Origin: Burkholderiales bacterium | GTDB lineage: Bacteria > Pseudomonadota > Gammaproteobacteria > Burkholderiales > Burkholderiaceae_E | Reading direction: 5' to 3' | DNA length: 64,000 nt | NCBI GenBank assembly: GCA_003577305.1 | Contig: QEVL01000011.1 | Location: 30,761 to 94,760, forward strand | Part shown: positions 38,619-45,868 of the stretch, in pieces | How the letters are laid out: every line of letters starts with the position of its first letter | Numbering within the stretch: position 1 is the stretch's first letter | Made by a program: the position numbers and the translations under genes | The notes under the pieces: model-generated | The model's database searches: none | The model's input: only the letters and a program-made list of their open reading frames with translations | What the model was told of the DNA's origin: nothing

Positions 38619-40588
38619 GCGGCGGGCTCCTCGGGCTCGATGCGCGCGAGCAGCGCCCCGGGTGCAAGCTGCGCGCCGATGCGCGCACCGAACTCGACGA
38701 CCCGTCCGTCGATCGGCGCGTCGATGCGATGCTGCATCTTCATCGAATCGATCGCCAGCAGCGGTTGTCCGGCGCGAACCCGGTCACCGATGGCGACCGA
38801 CACGGCGGCGACCTGGCCGTGCATCGCCGCGCGCACCTCTCCGCTGGCGCCGGCCGTGGCGTGCCTCGGGGGCAGTGCCGACCTCTCGGCAAAGGCCGCG
38901 CATACGCCGTCGAGGTCGAGCCAGCCTGCATCGGCGGACCCGGGCTGCCAGCACCGGTGCGCGTGTACGATCCGGCCGTCGATCCCGATCCGGTCGCCGG
39001 TGTCGATTGCCACCAGGTGTTCGCGATCGCCGATCGTCACCCGGTAGCCGCCGCCTTCGGCGACGACGCGCGCCTGCCAGCAAGCGTCGCCGCTGGCCAG
39101 CAGCGCGAACTGCGTGCGCGGGCCGGTCGCAGACCAGTCGGCCAGCGCGCCGTGCGGGCTCGCGCGCGCGCGAACCCACAGCGCGGTGGCCGCCGCCTGC
39201 CAGCGCGAATCGGGCATCGGGGCGGACCACTGCGGCGCTGCCGCATCGACCCAGCTGGTCGTCAGCCGGCTCTGGACGAACTCGGGTGCCTCCAGGCACG
39301 CCAGCAGGAACGGCCGATTGGTGGCCAGCCCGAGGACCGAGCTGGCGCCGAGCGCGCCCACCAGTCGGCGGCGCGCTTCGTCGCGATCGCTGCCGACGGC
39401 GATCAGCTTGGCGATCATCGAGTCGTAGTGGCGCGAAACCTCCGTGCGGTCGGCGAGCCCGTGGTCGACGCGAATGCCGGGCGAGTCCTCGGGCAGCCGC
39501 CAGGCGAGAATCGGCCCGGCCTGCGGCCTGAAACCGCCGAACGCGTCTTCGGCACACAGCCGCGCCTCGATTGCGTGGACCTCGAGGCGCACGTCTTCCT
39601 GGCGCAAGCGCAAGGGCTCGCCGCGTGCGATGCGCAGCTGCAACGCCACCAGGTCGAGGCCGGTGACCGCTTCGGTGACCGGATGCTCGACCTGCAGCCG
39701 CGTGTTGACCTCCAGGAAATGGAAGCCGCCCTCGGCGTCGAGCAGGAACTCGACCGTGCCGGCGCCGACGTAGCCGGCCGCGAGTGCGAGCTTCACCGCA
39801 GCGTCGCCGAGCGCGGCGCGCAATGCCGGCGTGACGCCGGGCGCCGGCGCTTCCTCGATGAGCTTCTGGTGCCGGCGCTGCGTCGAGCAGTCGCGTTCGC
39901 CCAGGTGGATGCAGTGGCCGTAGCGATCTGCGAGCACCTGCACTTCGACGTGCCGCGCGCGATGCACCAGGCGCTCGAGCAGCAACTCGCCGCTGCCGAA
40001 GGCCGCTGCGGCCTCGCGGCGCGCCGCCTCGCAGGCCGCGTCGAATTCCGACAGGTCGTCCACGCGGCGCATGCCGCGGCCGCCGCCGCCGGCGGCTGCC
40101 TTGATCATCAGCGGCGCGCCGAGCCGGGCTGCCTCGCACGACAGCGCTGCCGCCGACTGCTCGTCGCCGTCGTAGCCGGCAAGGCACGGCACGCCGATGC
40201 GTTCGGCGAGGTGCCTGGCGACGCGCTTGTTGCCCAGTCGCTCGATCGCTTCGGCGGGTGGTCCCACGAAGACCAGGCCGGCCTGCTCGCAGGCGCGCGC
40301 GAACGCGGGGTTCTCGGACAGGAACCCGTAGCCCGGGTGCACCGCCTGCGCGCCGCTCGCCGAACAGGCCTCGATGACCCGCTCGATCGACAGGTAGCTG
40401 TCGTGTGCGGGCGCCGGTCCGATCGCGACCGCGGCGTCGGCCAGCGCGACATGGCGCGCCGCGCGGTCGGCCTCGGAGTAGACGGCCACGGTGCGCAGGC
40501 CGAGTGCGCGCGCACTGCGCAGGATCCGGCAGGCGATCTCGCCGCGATTGGCGACCAGCAGCGTATCGAAGCTCACGCGCTCGCTCAC
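38615..40588 (-). CDS. atuF: Biotin-dependent acyl-CoA carboxylase alpha subunit (AtuF/LiuD-like)
   Basis: This 657-residue subunit carries biotin carboxylase and biotin carrier domains. Visible are LVANRGEIACRILRSAR at the N terminus, ATP-grasp glycine loop KAAAGGGGRGMR, the EVQVLAD and FLEVNTRLQVEHPVTE active-site segments, a middle BT-like domain, and the carrier motif DSMKMQH with biotinyl Lys617. This is the size of methylcrotonyl-, geranyl- or propionyl-CoA carboxylase alpha chains. GTG 40588 overlaps the upstream dehydrogenase stop as GTGA. Gene order with an AtuD-like dehydrogenase favours geranyl-CoA or methylcrotonyl-CoA carboxylase; the symbol is tentative. Confidence 0.85.
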   Translation of the reverse strand: MSERVSFDTLLVANRGEIACRILRSARALGLRTVAVYSEADRAARHVALADAAVAIGPAPAHDSYLSIERVIEACSASGAQAVHPGYGFLSENPAFARACEQAGLVFVGPPAEAIERLGNKRVARHLAERIGVPCLAGYDGDEQSAAALSCEAARLGAPLMIKAAAGGGGRGMRRVDDLSEFDAACEAARREAAAAFGSGELLLERLVHRARHVEVQVLADRYGHCIHLGERDCSTQRRHQKLIEEAPAPGVTPALRAALGDAAVKLALAAGYVGAGTVEFLLDAEGGFHFLEVNTRLQVEHPVTEAVTGLDLVALQLRIARGEPLRLRQEDVRLEVHAIEARLCAEDAFGGFRPQAGPILAWRLPEDSPGIRVDHGLADRTEVSRHYDSMIAKLIAVGSDRDEARRRLVGALGASSVLGLATNRPFLLACLEAPEFVQSRLTTSWVDAAAPQWSAPMPDSRWQAAATALWVRARASPHGALADWSATGPRTQFALLASGDACWQARVVAEGGGYRVTIGDREHLVAIDTGDRIGIDGRIVHAHRCWQPGSADAGWLDLDGVCAAFAERSALPPRHATAGASGEVRAAMHGQVAAVSVAIGDRVRAGQPLLAIDSMKMQHRIDAPIDGRVVEFGARIGAQLAPGALLARIEPEEPAA

Positions 40589-41733
40589 TGGCGCGGCAGG
40601 ATGCCCATTGTCTTCGCGATGATGCCAAGCATCACTTCGTCGGCGCCTCCGCCGATCGAGGCCAGGCGCGAATCGCGCCAGTAGCGGTTGACGCGCGTGT
40701 CCTCCACGTAACCCATGCCGCCCCAGAACTGCACGCACCAGTCGGCCACCTCGCGCGACATCCGTGCGGCCTTGAGCTTGGCCATCGACGCGAGCTGCGT
40801 CACGTCGGTGCCGCCGACGTAGAGCTCGACCGCACGATGCAGCAGCGCGCGCACCGCCTCGATCTCCGCGTTCAGTTCCGCCAGCTTGAAGTAGACGAAC
40901 TGGTTGGCGAGCAGCGGCTGGCCGAAGGCCTCGCGCTCGCGCAGCCAGGCGATCGTCTCGGTCAGGATCTCGCCGGCGGCCAGCGAGTTGGCCGCCGCCC
41001 ACAGGCGCTCTTCCTGGAACTGCATCATCTGGTAGGCGAAGCCCATGCCCTCCTCGCCGATGCGGTAGCGCTGCGGCACGCGCACTTCGTCGAAGAAGAT
41101 CTGCGCGGTGTCGGACGAGCGCATGCCGGTCTTGACCAGCTTGCGCGCGATCTCGATGCCCGGCGTGTCCATCGGCACGCAGATCAGTGTCTTGTTCCGG
41201 TGCGGCGCGCCCTCCGAGGTGTTCGCGAGCAGGCACATCCAGTCGGCCTGCGTGCCGCTGGTGGTCCACATCTTGCCGCCGCGGATCAGGTAGTCGGCGC
41301 CGTCCTTGCGCGCCACGGTGCGGATCGATGCGACGTCGGAGCCCGCGCCGACTTCGGACACCCCAAGGCAGGCGACCAGGTCGCCGGCGATCGAGGGCGC
41401 GAGGAACTCGCGCTTGAGTTCGTCGGAACCGAAGCGCGCCAGCGCCGGGGTGGCCATGTCGGTCTGCACGCCGATCGCCATCGGCACGCCACCGCAGTGC
41501 GCGTGCCCGAGCGCCTCGGCGATCGCCACCGAGTACGAGTAGTCGAGTCCGGCGCCGCCGTACTCGACCGGCTTGGTCACGCCCAGGAACCCGAGCCGGC
41601 CCATCTTGCGGAACAGTTCGCGCGCCGGGAAAGTGCCCGCGGCTTCCCATTCGTCGACGTGCGGATTGATCTCGGCGTCGATGAAGCGGCGCAGCGAGTC
41701 CTGCAGCTGGAGGTGCTGGTCGGTGTAGATCAT
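40585..41733 (-). CDS. atuD: AtuD-like acyl-CoA dehydrogenase (citronellyl-CoA dehydrogenase type)
   Basis: This 382-residue acyl-CoA dehydrogenase closely matches my recollection of Pseudomonas AtuD: GFLGVTKPVEYGGAGLDYS near residue 48, HCGGVPMAIGVQTDM near 80, GVSEVGAGSDVASIRT, GMRSSDTAQIFFDEVRVP, and the end YWRDSRLASIGGGADEVML. AtuD oxidises citronellyl-CoA to geranyl-CoA in acyclic terpene degradation. It sits between the carboxyltransferase and biotin carboxylase genes, overlapping the latter by four bases. If not terpenes, an isovaleryl-like branched acyl-CoA is the next best substrate. Confidence 0.8.
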   Translation of the reverse strand: MIYTDQHLQLQDSLRRFIDAEINPHVDEWEAAGTFPARELFRKMGRLGFLGVTKPVEYGGAGLDYSYSVAIAEALGHAHCGGVPMAIGVQTDMATPALARFGSDELKREFLAPSIAGDLVACLGVSEVGAGSDVASIRTVARKDGADYLIRGGKMWTTSGTQADWMCLLANTSEGAPHRNKTLICVPMDTPGIEIARKLVKTGMRSSDTAQIFFDEVRVPQRYRIGEEGMGFAYQMMQFQEERLWAAANSLAAGEILTETIAWLREREAFGQPLLANQFVYFKLAELNAEIEAVRALLHRAVELYVGGTDVTQLASMAKLKAARMSREVADWCVQFWGGMGYVEDTRVNRYWRDSRLASIGGGADEVMLGIIAKTMGILPRQ

Positions 41734-41769
41734 CGGGTCTGCTCCTGCGCGGATCGGGTCGATGCGGGA

Positions 41770-43425
41770 CTACGGGCGCGCCACGCCGAAACTGAGCGGG
41801 CGCAATTCGCGGCGGCTCGCCTCGGAGCAGGTGTCGAGGAGGAATCCGAGCAGCCTGCGCGTGTCGCGCGGGTCGACGACGCCGTCGTCGAGCAGCCGGG
41901 CGCTGGTGTGCAGCGCACCGGACTGGCGCTCGAAGTTCTCGACGATGCGCCGCTCCAGCGCATCGAGCTTCGCCTGGTCGACGACCTCGCCGCGGCGGCG
42001 CGCGGTGGCCTCGGTGACCAGCCGCATCGTGAGCGCGGCCTGTTCGCCGCCCATCACCGCGGTGCGCGCATTGGGCCACGAGAAGACGAAGCGCGGTCCG
42101 AACGCGCGCCCGCACATGCCGTAGTTGCCTGCGCCGAACGAGGCGCCGCAGTGGATCGTGATCGAGGGCACCGACGCGTTGGAGACCGCCTGGATCATCT
42201 TCGAGCCGTGCTTGATCATGCCGGCCTGTTCGCTCGCGCGCCCGACGATGTAGCCGGTGGTGTTCTGCAGGTAGACGAGCGCCGCACCGCTCTGGCAGCA
42301 GGCCTGGATGAAGTGGGTGGCCTTGTTGCTGCCGGCCGGATCGAGCGGGCCGTTGTTGGTGACGATGCCGATGCGGTGCCCGTGCAGCTCGGCGTGGCCG
42401 CAGACGGTGTGCGCCCCGTAGTCGGGCTGGAACTCGAGGAAATCCGACCCGTCGACGAGGCGTGCGACGACTTCACGCATGTCGAACGGCTGGCGGAAGT
42501 CGAGCGGCACGACGCCAGCGAGTTCGTCGGGGTCGTAGTGGGGTTCCTCGAAGCAGGAAAGTCGCGTATCCGGCGCGTGCGCCGGCGCACCCGGCGCGAG
42601 CCGAGCGTGCTCGTGCGAGAACCCGAGCCGTCCGACCACTTCGCGCGCGATGCGGATCGCGTCGGCGTCGTCCTGGGCCAGATACTCGCCGAGCCCGGAG
42701 ACCGAGGTGTGCATCTGCGCGCCGCCCAGCTCCTCGTCGGTGGCGATCTCGCCGGTGGCCGCGCGCAGCAGCGGCGGGCCGGCCAGGAATGCGCGCGCGC
42801 GCCCGCGCACCATGATCACGTGGTCGGACAGGCCCGGCAGGTATGCGCCGCCCGCAGTCGACGACCCGTGGACCACCGCGACCACCGGAATGCCGGCGGC
42901 CGACAGCCGGGCCAGGTTGCAGAAGAGCCGGCCGCCCTCGATGAAGTCTTCGACGCGATAGCGCATCAGGTTCGCGCCAGCCGACTCGATCAGTTGCACG
43001 AACGGCAGCCGGTTTTCGAGCGCGATCTGCTGGGCGCGCAGCATTTTCTCGCGGCCCATGCTCTGGATGGCTCCGGCGTCGATGCCCGAGTCGCTCGCGC
43101 TCACCAGGCAGCGAGCGCCCGCCACGAAGCCGATTCCGCAGATCACGCCGGCACCCGCAACGCTGCGTTCGGGATCGGTGTCGTCGAGCAGGTGTCCGGC
43201 CATCGTGGACAGCTCGAGCCAGGGGCTGCCGGGGTCGAGCAGCCGCGCCACGCGCTCGCGCGGCAGCAGCTGGCCGCGGCGTTCGAACAGCGGTGCGGCG
43301 CGCGCCGAAGCCTCACGGGTGCGGGTCTCGAGCGCACGCAACTGTGCGACGAGCGCGAGCATCGCCGAGCGCTGCGCGGCGAAGCGTTCGTCGTGCGGAT
43401 CGATTCGCGATTCGAGGCGTGGCAT
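41770..43425 (-). CDS. atuC: Acyl-CoA carboxylase carboxyltransferase (beta) subunit, AtuC/LiuB-like
   Basis: This 551-residue beta chain moves CO2 from carboxybiotin to an acyl-CoA. It has both carboxyltransferase halves: ARLLDPGSPWLELS, GSSTAGGAYLPGLSDHVIMV and GGAQMHTSVSGLGEYLAQ in the first, and QNTTGYIVGRASEQAGMIKH and GASFGAGNYGMCGRAFGPRF in the second. The TDEELGGAxMH and EYLAxxDAD pattern looks nearer to geranyl-CoA carboxylase AtuC than to methylcrotonyl-CoA carboxylase LiuB, from memory of those families. ATG 43425 follows the SDR gene by 12 bases, and the AtuD-like gene follows after 36 bases. Confidence 0.82.
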   Translation of the reverse strand: MPRLESRIDPHDERFAAQRSAMLALVAQLRALETRTREASARAAPLFERRGQLLPRERVARLLDPGSPWLELSTMAGHLLDDTDPERSVAGAGVICGIGFVAGARCLVSASDSGIDAGAIQSMGREKMLRAQQIALENRLPFVQLIESAGANLMRYRVEDFIEGGRLFCNLARLSAAGIPVVAVVHGSSTAGGAYLPGLSDHVIMVRGRARAFLAGPPLLRAATGEIATDEELGGAQMHTSVSGLGEYLAQDDADAIRIAREVVGRLGFSHEHARLAPGAPAHAPDTRLSCFEEPHYDPDELAGVVPLDFRQPFDMREVVARLVDGSDFLEFQPDYGAHTVCGHAELHGHRIGIVTNNGPLDPAGSNKATHFIQACCQSGAALVYLQNTTGYIVGRASEQAGMIKHGSKMIQAVSNASVPSITIHCGASFGAGNYGMCGRAFGPRFVFSWPNARTAVMGGEQAALTMRLVTEATARRRGEVVDQAKLDALERRIVENFERQSGALHTSARLLDDGVVDPRDTRRLLGFLLDTCSEASRRELRPLSFGVARP

Positions 43426-43437
43426 GCCGGCGCCGGT

Positions 43438-44361
43438 TCAGTGCTCCGACCCCTGCGCGGGATCGCTCGCAGCAGGCGCAGGCTCCAGCATGCGCGGCGA
43501 ACTGGCCAGGTGAAAACCGTCGAAGGGCGCGGTGGCGCCGCTCGGGTGAGCGGGTGCGCGCGCCGGCCAGGTGTGGCGTGCGTTCGGAACCCCGCCATCG
43601 ATGCGCAGGCAGGCGCCGGTGATGAAGGCGGCCGCATCCGAGAGCAGGAACACGACCGCCGCAGAGACTTCGGACTCGGTACCGAAGCGCCGCAGCGGTA
43701 CCACGTCGCGCAGGCGGCGCAACTGCGACTTGGTCGCCTCGTCGTAGGTGTCGAGGCCGCTCGAGGCGATCCAGCCAGGAGCCACGGCGTTCACCCGCAC
43801 GCCGCTGGCCGCCCACTCGCAGGCGGCCGACTCGGTGAAGTTCAGCATCCCGGCGCGCGCGGCGCCGGAGTGCGCCATGCCGGGCATGCCGTGCCACATG
43901 TCGGCGATCATGTTGACGATCGCACCGCCGTGCGCCTTCATCCACTGCCGATACGCTTCGCGCGCCACCAGGAAGCCGCCGGCCAGGTTGGTGCGCACCA
44001 CCGCGTCCCAACCCCTGGACGAGATCGTTTCGATCGGTGCGGGGAACTGGCCGCCGGCATTGTTCACCAGTGCGTCGAGCCGCCCGTGACGGGCGAGCAC
44101 GTCGCCGACCGCCGCGACGACCGCATCTTCGTCGCGGATGTCCACCGGATGGCAGCTCGCCCGTGCGCCGGTCCCGGCGATCTCGGCGGCCACCTGTTCG
44201 AGCTTGTCGACCCTGCGGCCTGCCAGCGCGAGCGAGGCACCGAGCGCGGCGAGTTCGTGCGCGGTGCAGCGGCCGATGCCGGATCCGGCGCCGGTCACCA
44301 GCACGACGCGCCCCGCGAAGAGGCCGGGCCGGAAGACCGATCGGTAGGCGGAAGCGTTCAT
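43438..44361 (-). CDS. SDR family oxidoreductase lacking the canonical YxxxK pair
   Basis: This 307-residue short-chain dehydrogenase is first in the atu/liu-like unit. The NAD(P) loop TGAGSGIG (residues 23-30), NNAGG near 96 and RVNAVAPGWIASSG near 205 are normal. At the active site the usual Y-x3-K reads HSGAAR in MAHSGAARAGML, so Tyr is His and Lys is Arg. That form is found among enoyl-/dienoyl-CoA-reductase-like SDRs, so a role on unsaturated CoA esters is plausible; AtuB and AtuG are SDRs of the terpene pathway. About 45 residues extend beyond the usual C terminus. ATG 44361 lies 11 bases from a TTGAG-N5-CTCAT dyad. Confidence 0.88.
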   Translation of the reverse strand: MNASAYRSVFRPGLFAGRVVLVTGAGSGIGRCTAHELAALGASLALAGRRVDKLEQVAAEIAGTGARASCHPVDIRDEDAVVAAVGDVLARHGRLDALVNNAGGQFPAPIETISSRGWDAVVRTNLAGGFLVAREAYRQWMKAHGGAIVNMIADMWHGMPGMAHSGAARAGMLNFTESAACEWAASGVRVNAVAPGWIASSGLDTYDEATKSQLRRLRDVVPLRRFGTESEVSAAVVFLLSDAAAFITGACLRIDGGVPNARHTWPARAPAHPSGATAPFDGFHLASSPRMLEPAPAASDPAQGSEH

Positions 44362-44372
44362 GGGGAATATTG

Positions 44373-44387
44373 TTGAGTGACGCTCAT
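44373..44387. promoter_or_regulatory. Operator-like dyad before the catabolic unit
   Basis: TTGAG-TGACG-CTCAT has the same half-site, polarity and five-base spacing as the perfect dyad at 44505-44525. It lies 11 bases upstream of the SDR start. A TTGACC (minus strand, 44412-44417) further out may be a -35, but no good -10 at 16-18 bases is seen. Likely binding site of the divergent TetR protein. Confidence 0.65.
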
Positions 44388-44480
44388 TAACTTGCCTGCG
44401 GGGCGTTCCACGGTCAAGTTGCGGTGCAGCAATCCACGAGCCGATCATGGTACTTCGGAAGAGGGCGAGCCGGCGGATCT

Positions 44481-44509
44481 TTGCATGGGCCAGGTTTTCG
44501 CCATATATT
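44481..44509 (+). promoter_or_regulatory. Predicted promoter of the tetR gene
   Basis: TTGCAT (44481-44486) and TATATT (44504-44509) are spaced by 17 bases. The operator dyad 44505-44525 covers the -10 and the expected start site near 44516, a layout that implies autorepression. Confidence 0.7.
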
Positions 44510-44525
44510 GAGTCTTGCTCAATAT
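44505..44525. promoter_or_regulatory. Perfect operator palindrome over the tetR promoter
   Basis: ATATTGAG-TCTTG-CTCAATAT is a perfect 8-bp inverted repeat with a five-base spacer. It shares its TTGAG-N5-CTCA core with the copy at 44373-44387. TetR-family operators are commonly of this size. Confidence 0.75.
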
Positions 44526-44541
44526 TTCGACTCTTGCGGCC

Positions 44542-45210
44542 ATGACGCCTCAAGCCCCAAGGCGACGCAAGTCGGCAAGGCGCGCCGAGATCCTGGCCGC
44601 CGCGCGGCAGCTGTTTCTCGAGCGCGCATTCGATGCGGCGGCGATCAGCGAGATCGCCGCGCGCGCCGGCTGCGTCGAGGGCACGATCTACACCTATTTC
44701 CGCAGCAAGCGCGACCTGTTCGACGAGGTGCTCGCGGAGTTCTACGGCCGGCTGATCGCCGACATCGAGCCGCGCCTCGCCGCGATCGAGGGCACGCGCG
44801 ACCGGCTGAGCTACCTGATCGCGCGTCACCTGCAGATCGCGGTGGACGACCCGGCATTCGCGCGGCTGATCGTGCGCGAGGTGCGCAGCCAGAGCCTGTA
44901 CTTCGGGTCGAAGCTGCATGCGCTCAACCGCCGCTATTCGCGGTTCCTGCTCGACACCTTGCGCGACGGCGTGGCGCGGGGCGAACTGCGCAGCGATCTC
45001 GACCTCGCGCTCGCGCGCGACCTGGTGTTCGGCGGGCTCGAGCACCACGTCTGGCACGTGCTGGGACGGCAGCGCAGGATCGATCCGAACCGGCTCGCCG
45101 CGACGATGGTCGACCTGTTCCTCGCGGGGTGGGCGGCGCCGCAGGGCCGCGACGAATTGAGCGGGCTTGCGCTGCGCGTGAGCCGGCTCGAGCAGCGGCT
45201 GGGCGGCTGA
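44542..45210 (+). CDS. TetR/AcrR family transcriptional regulator
   Basis: This 222-residue repressor is divergent from the catabolic unit. The N-terminal HTH is complete (RRAEILAAARQLFLERAFDA, then ISEIAARAGCVEGTIYTYFR) and the C-terminal ligand domain is of ordinary size. ATG 44542 was chosen; a TTG at 44515 is in frame but lies within the operator. In Pseudomonas the terpene operon is controlled by AtuR, also a TetR protein, so a CoA-ester or terpenoid ligand is plausible here. The two dyads at 44373-44387 and 44505-44525 make both self-control and control of the 15-kb unit likely. Confidence 0.92.
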   Translation: MTPQAPRRRKSARRAEILAAARQLFLERAFDAAAISEIAARAGCVEGTIYTYFRSKRDLFDEVLAEFYGRLIADIEPRLAAIEGTRDRLSYLIARHLQIAVDDPAFARLIVREVRSQSLYFGSKLHALNRRYSRFLLDTLRDGVARGELRSDLDLALARDLVFGGLEHHVWHVLGRQRRIDPNRLAATMVDLFLAGWAAPQGRDELSGLALRVSRLEQRLGG

Positions 45211-45226
45211 CGCGGGCACGGTGCCG

Positions 45227-45847
45227 TCAGCGACGGCGGCCGTGTGCGAGCAGCCGCTCGCGGATTTCCGCGACGCCTTCGTCCACCGGCAGACTGGCCG
45301 GGCAGGGCGCGAGTACGCCGATCACGCGCCGGCGATAGTCGAGATACACGGGAACGATCGGCACGCCGGCGGCGCGTGCCACCCGATAGAAACCCGACTT
45401 GAAGGGTGCGCCGGCGCGTCGCGTGCCTTCGGGCGCGACGCCGAACCACAGCGGCACGCCGCGCGCGAAGCTCGCCTGCAGCGCCTCGACGACACCGTCC
45501 GGGCGCGCGCGATCCACCGGTATGCCGCCCAGCCAGACCATGAAGCGGCCGAGGGGGCCGCGAAACAGCGTGTGCTTGCCGATGAAGGAGACGTGCAGGC
45601 CGAGCGAGAACACGGCGGCCACCGCGTGGACGAAATCCCAGTTCGACGAATGCGGCGCCACCGCGATGACCGCCCGGTCGAGATCGGGAATCTCGCCCTC
45701 GATGCGCCAACCGCTCACGCGCAGCCACGCGAGGCCGAGTCGGCGCAGCGCGCCGTAGTCGCGCCGCGGCACGCTGGCGCCGGGCAGCGGCAATGGTGGC
45801 GCCTGCGGCCGTCGTGGCCCGGGTCGAGGTGCGCTCTGCGCGTTCAT
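45227..45847 (-). CDS. Lysophospholipid acyltransferase family protein
   Basis: This 206-residue PlsC-type acyltransferase transfers an acyl chain onto a glycerophospholipid or related acceptor at the membrane. The catalytic H-x4-D motif is HSSNWDF near residue 65 and the second substrate motif is PEGTR near 138. An aromatic/hydrophobic stretch (AVAAVFSLGLHVSFIGK) fits membrane association. ATG 45847 is only 21 bases from the divergent HAD-UbiA start, so their promoters overlap. Confidence 0.88.
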   Translation of the reverse strand: MNAQSAPRPGPRRPQAPPLPLPGASVPRRDYGALRRLGLAWLRVSGWRIEGEIPDLDRAVIAVAPHSSNWDFVHAVAAVFSLGLHVSFIGKHTLFRGPLGRFMVWLGGIPVDRARPDGVVEALQASFARGVPLWFGVAPEGTRRAGAPFKSGFYRVARAAGVPIVPVYLDYRRRVIGVLAPCPASLPVDEGVAEIRERLLAHGRRR

Positions 45848-45855
45848 CGCGCCAC

Positions 45856-45861
45856 TATAAT
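45856..45861 (+). promoter_or_regulatory. Perfect -10 box just ahead of the HAD-UbiA gene
   Basis: TATAAT ends seven bases before ATG 45869. If used, transcription would start at or within a base or two of the start codon, giving a leaderless mRNA. No good -35 is visible. Confidence 0.5.
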
Positions 45862-45868
45862 CGAGCGC

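Noticed and set aside
38729..44376. Very long plus-strand frames, up to 1,323 codons
   Set aside because: Antisense to the carboxylase/dehydrogenase genes; low-complexity composition and no motifs.
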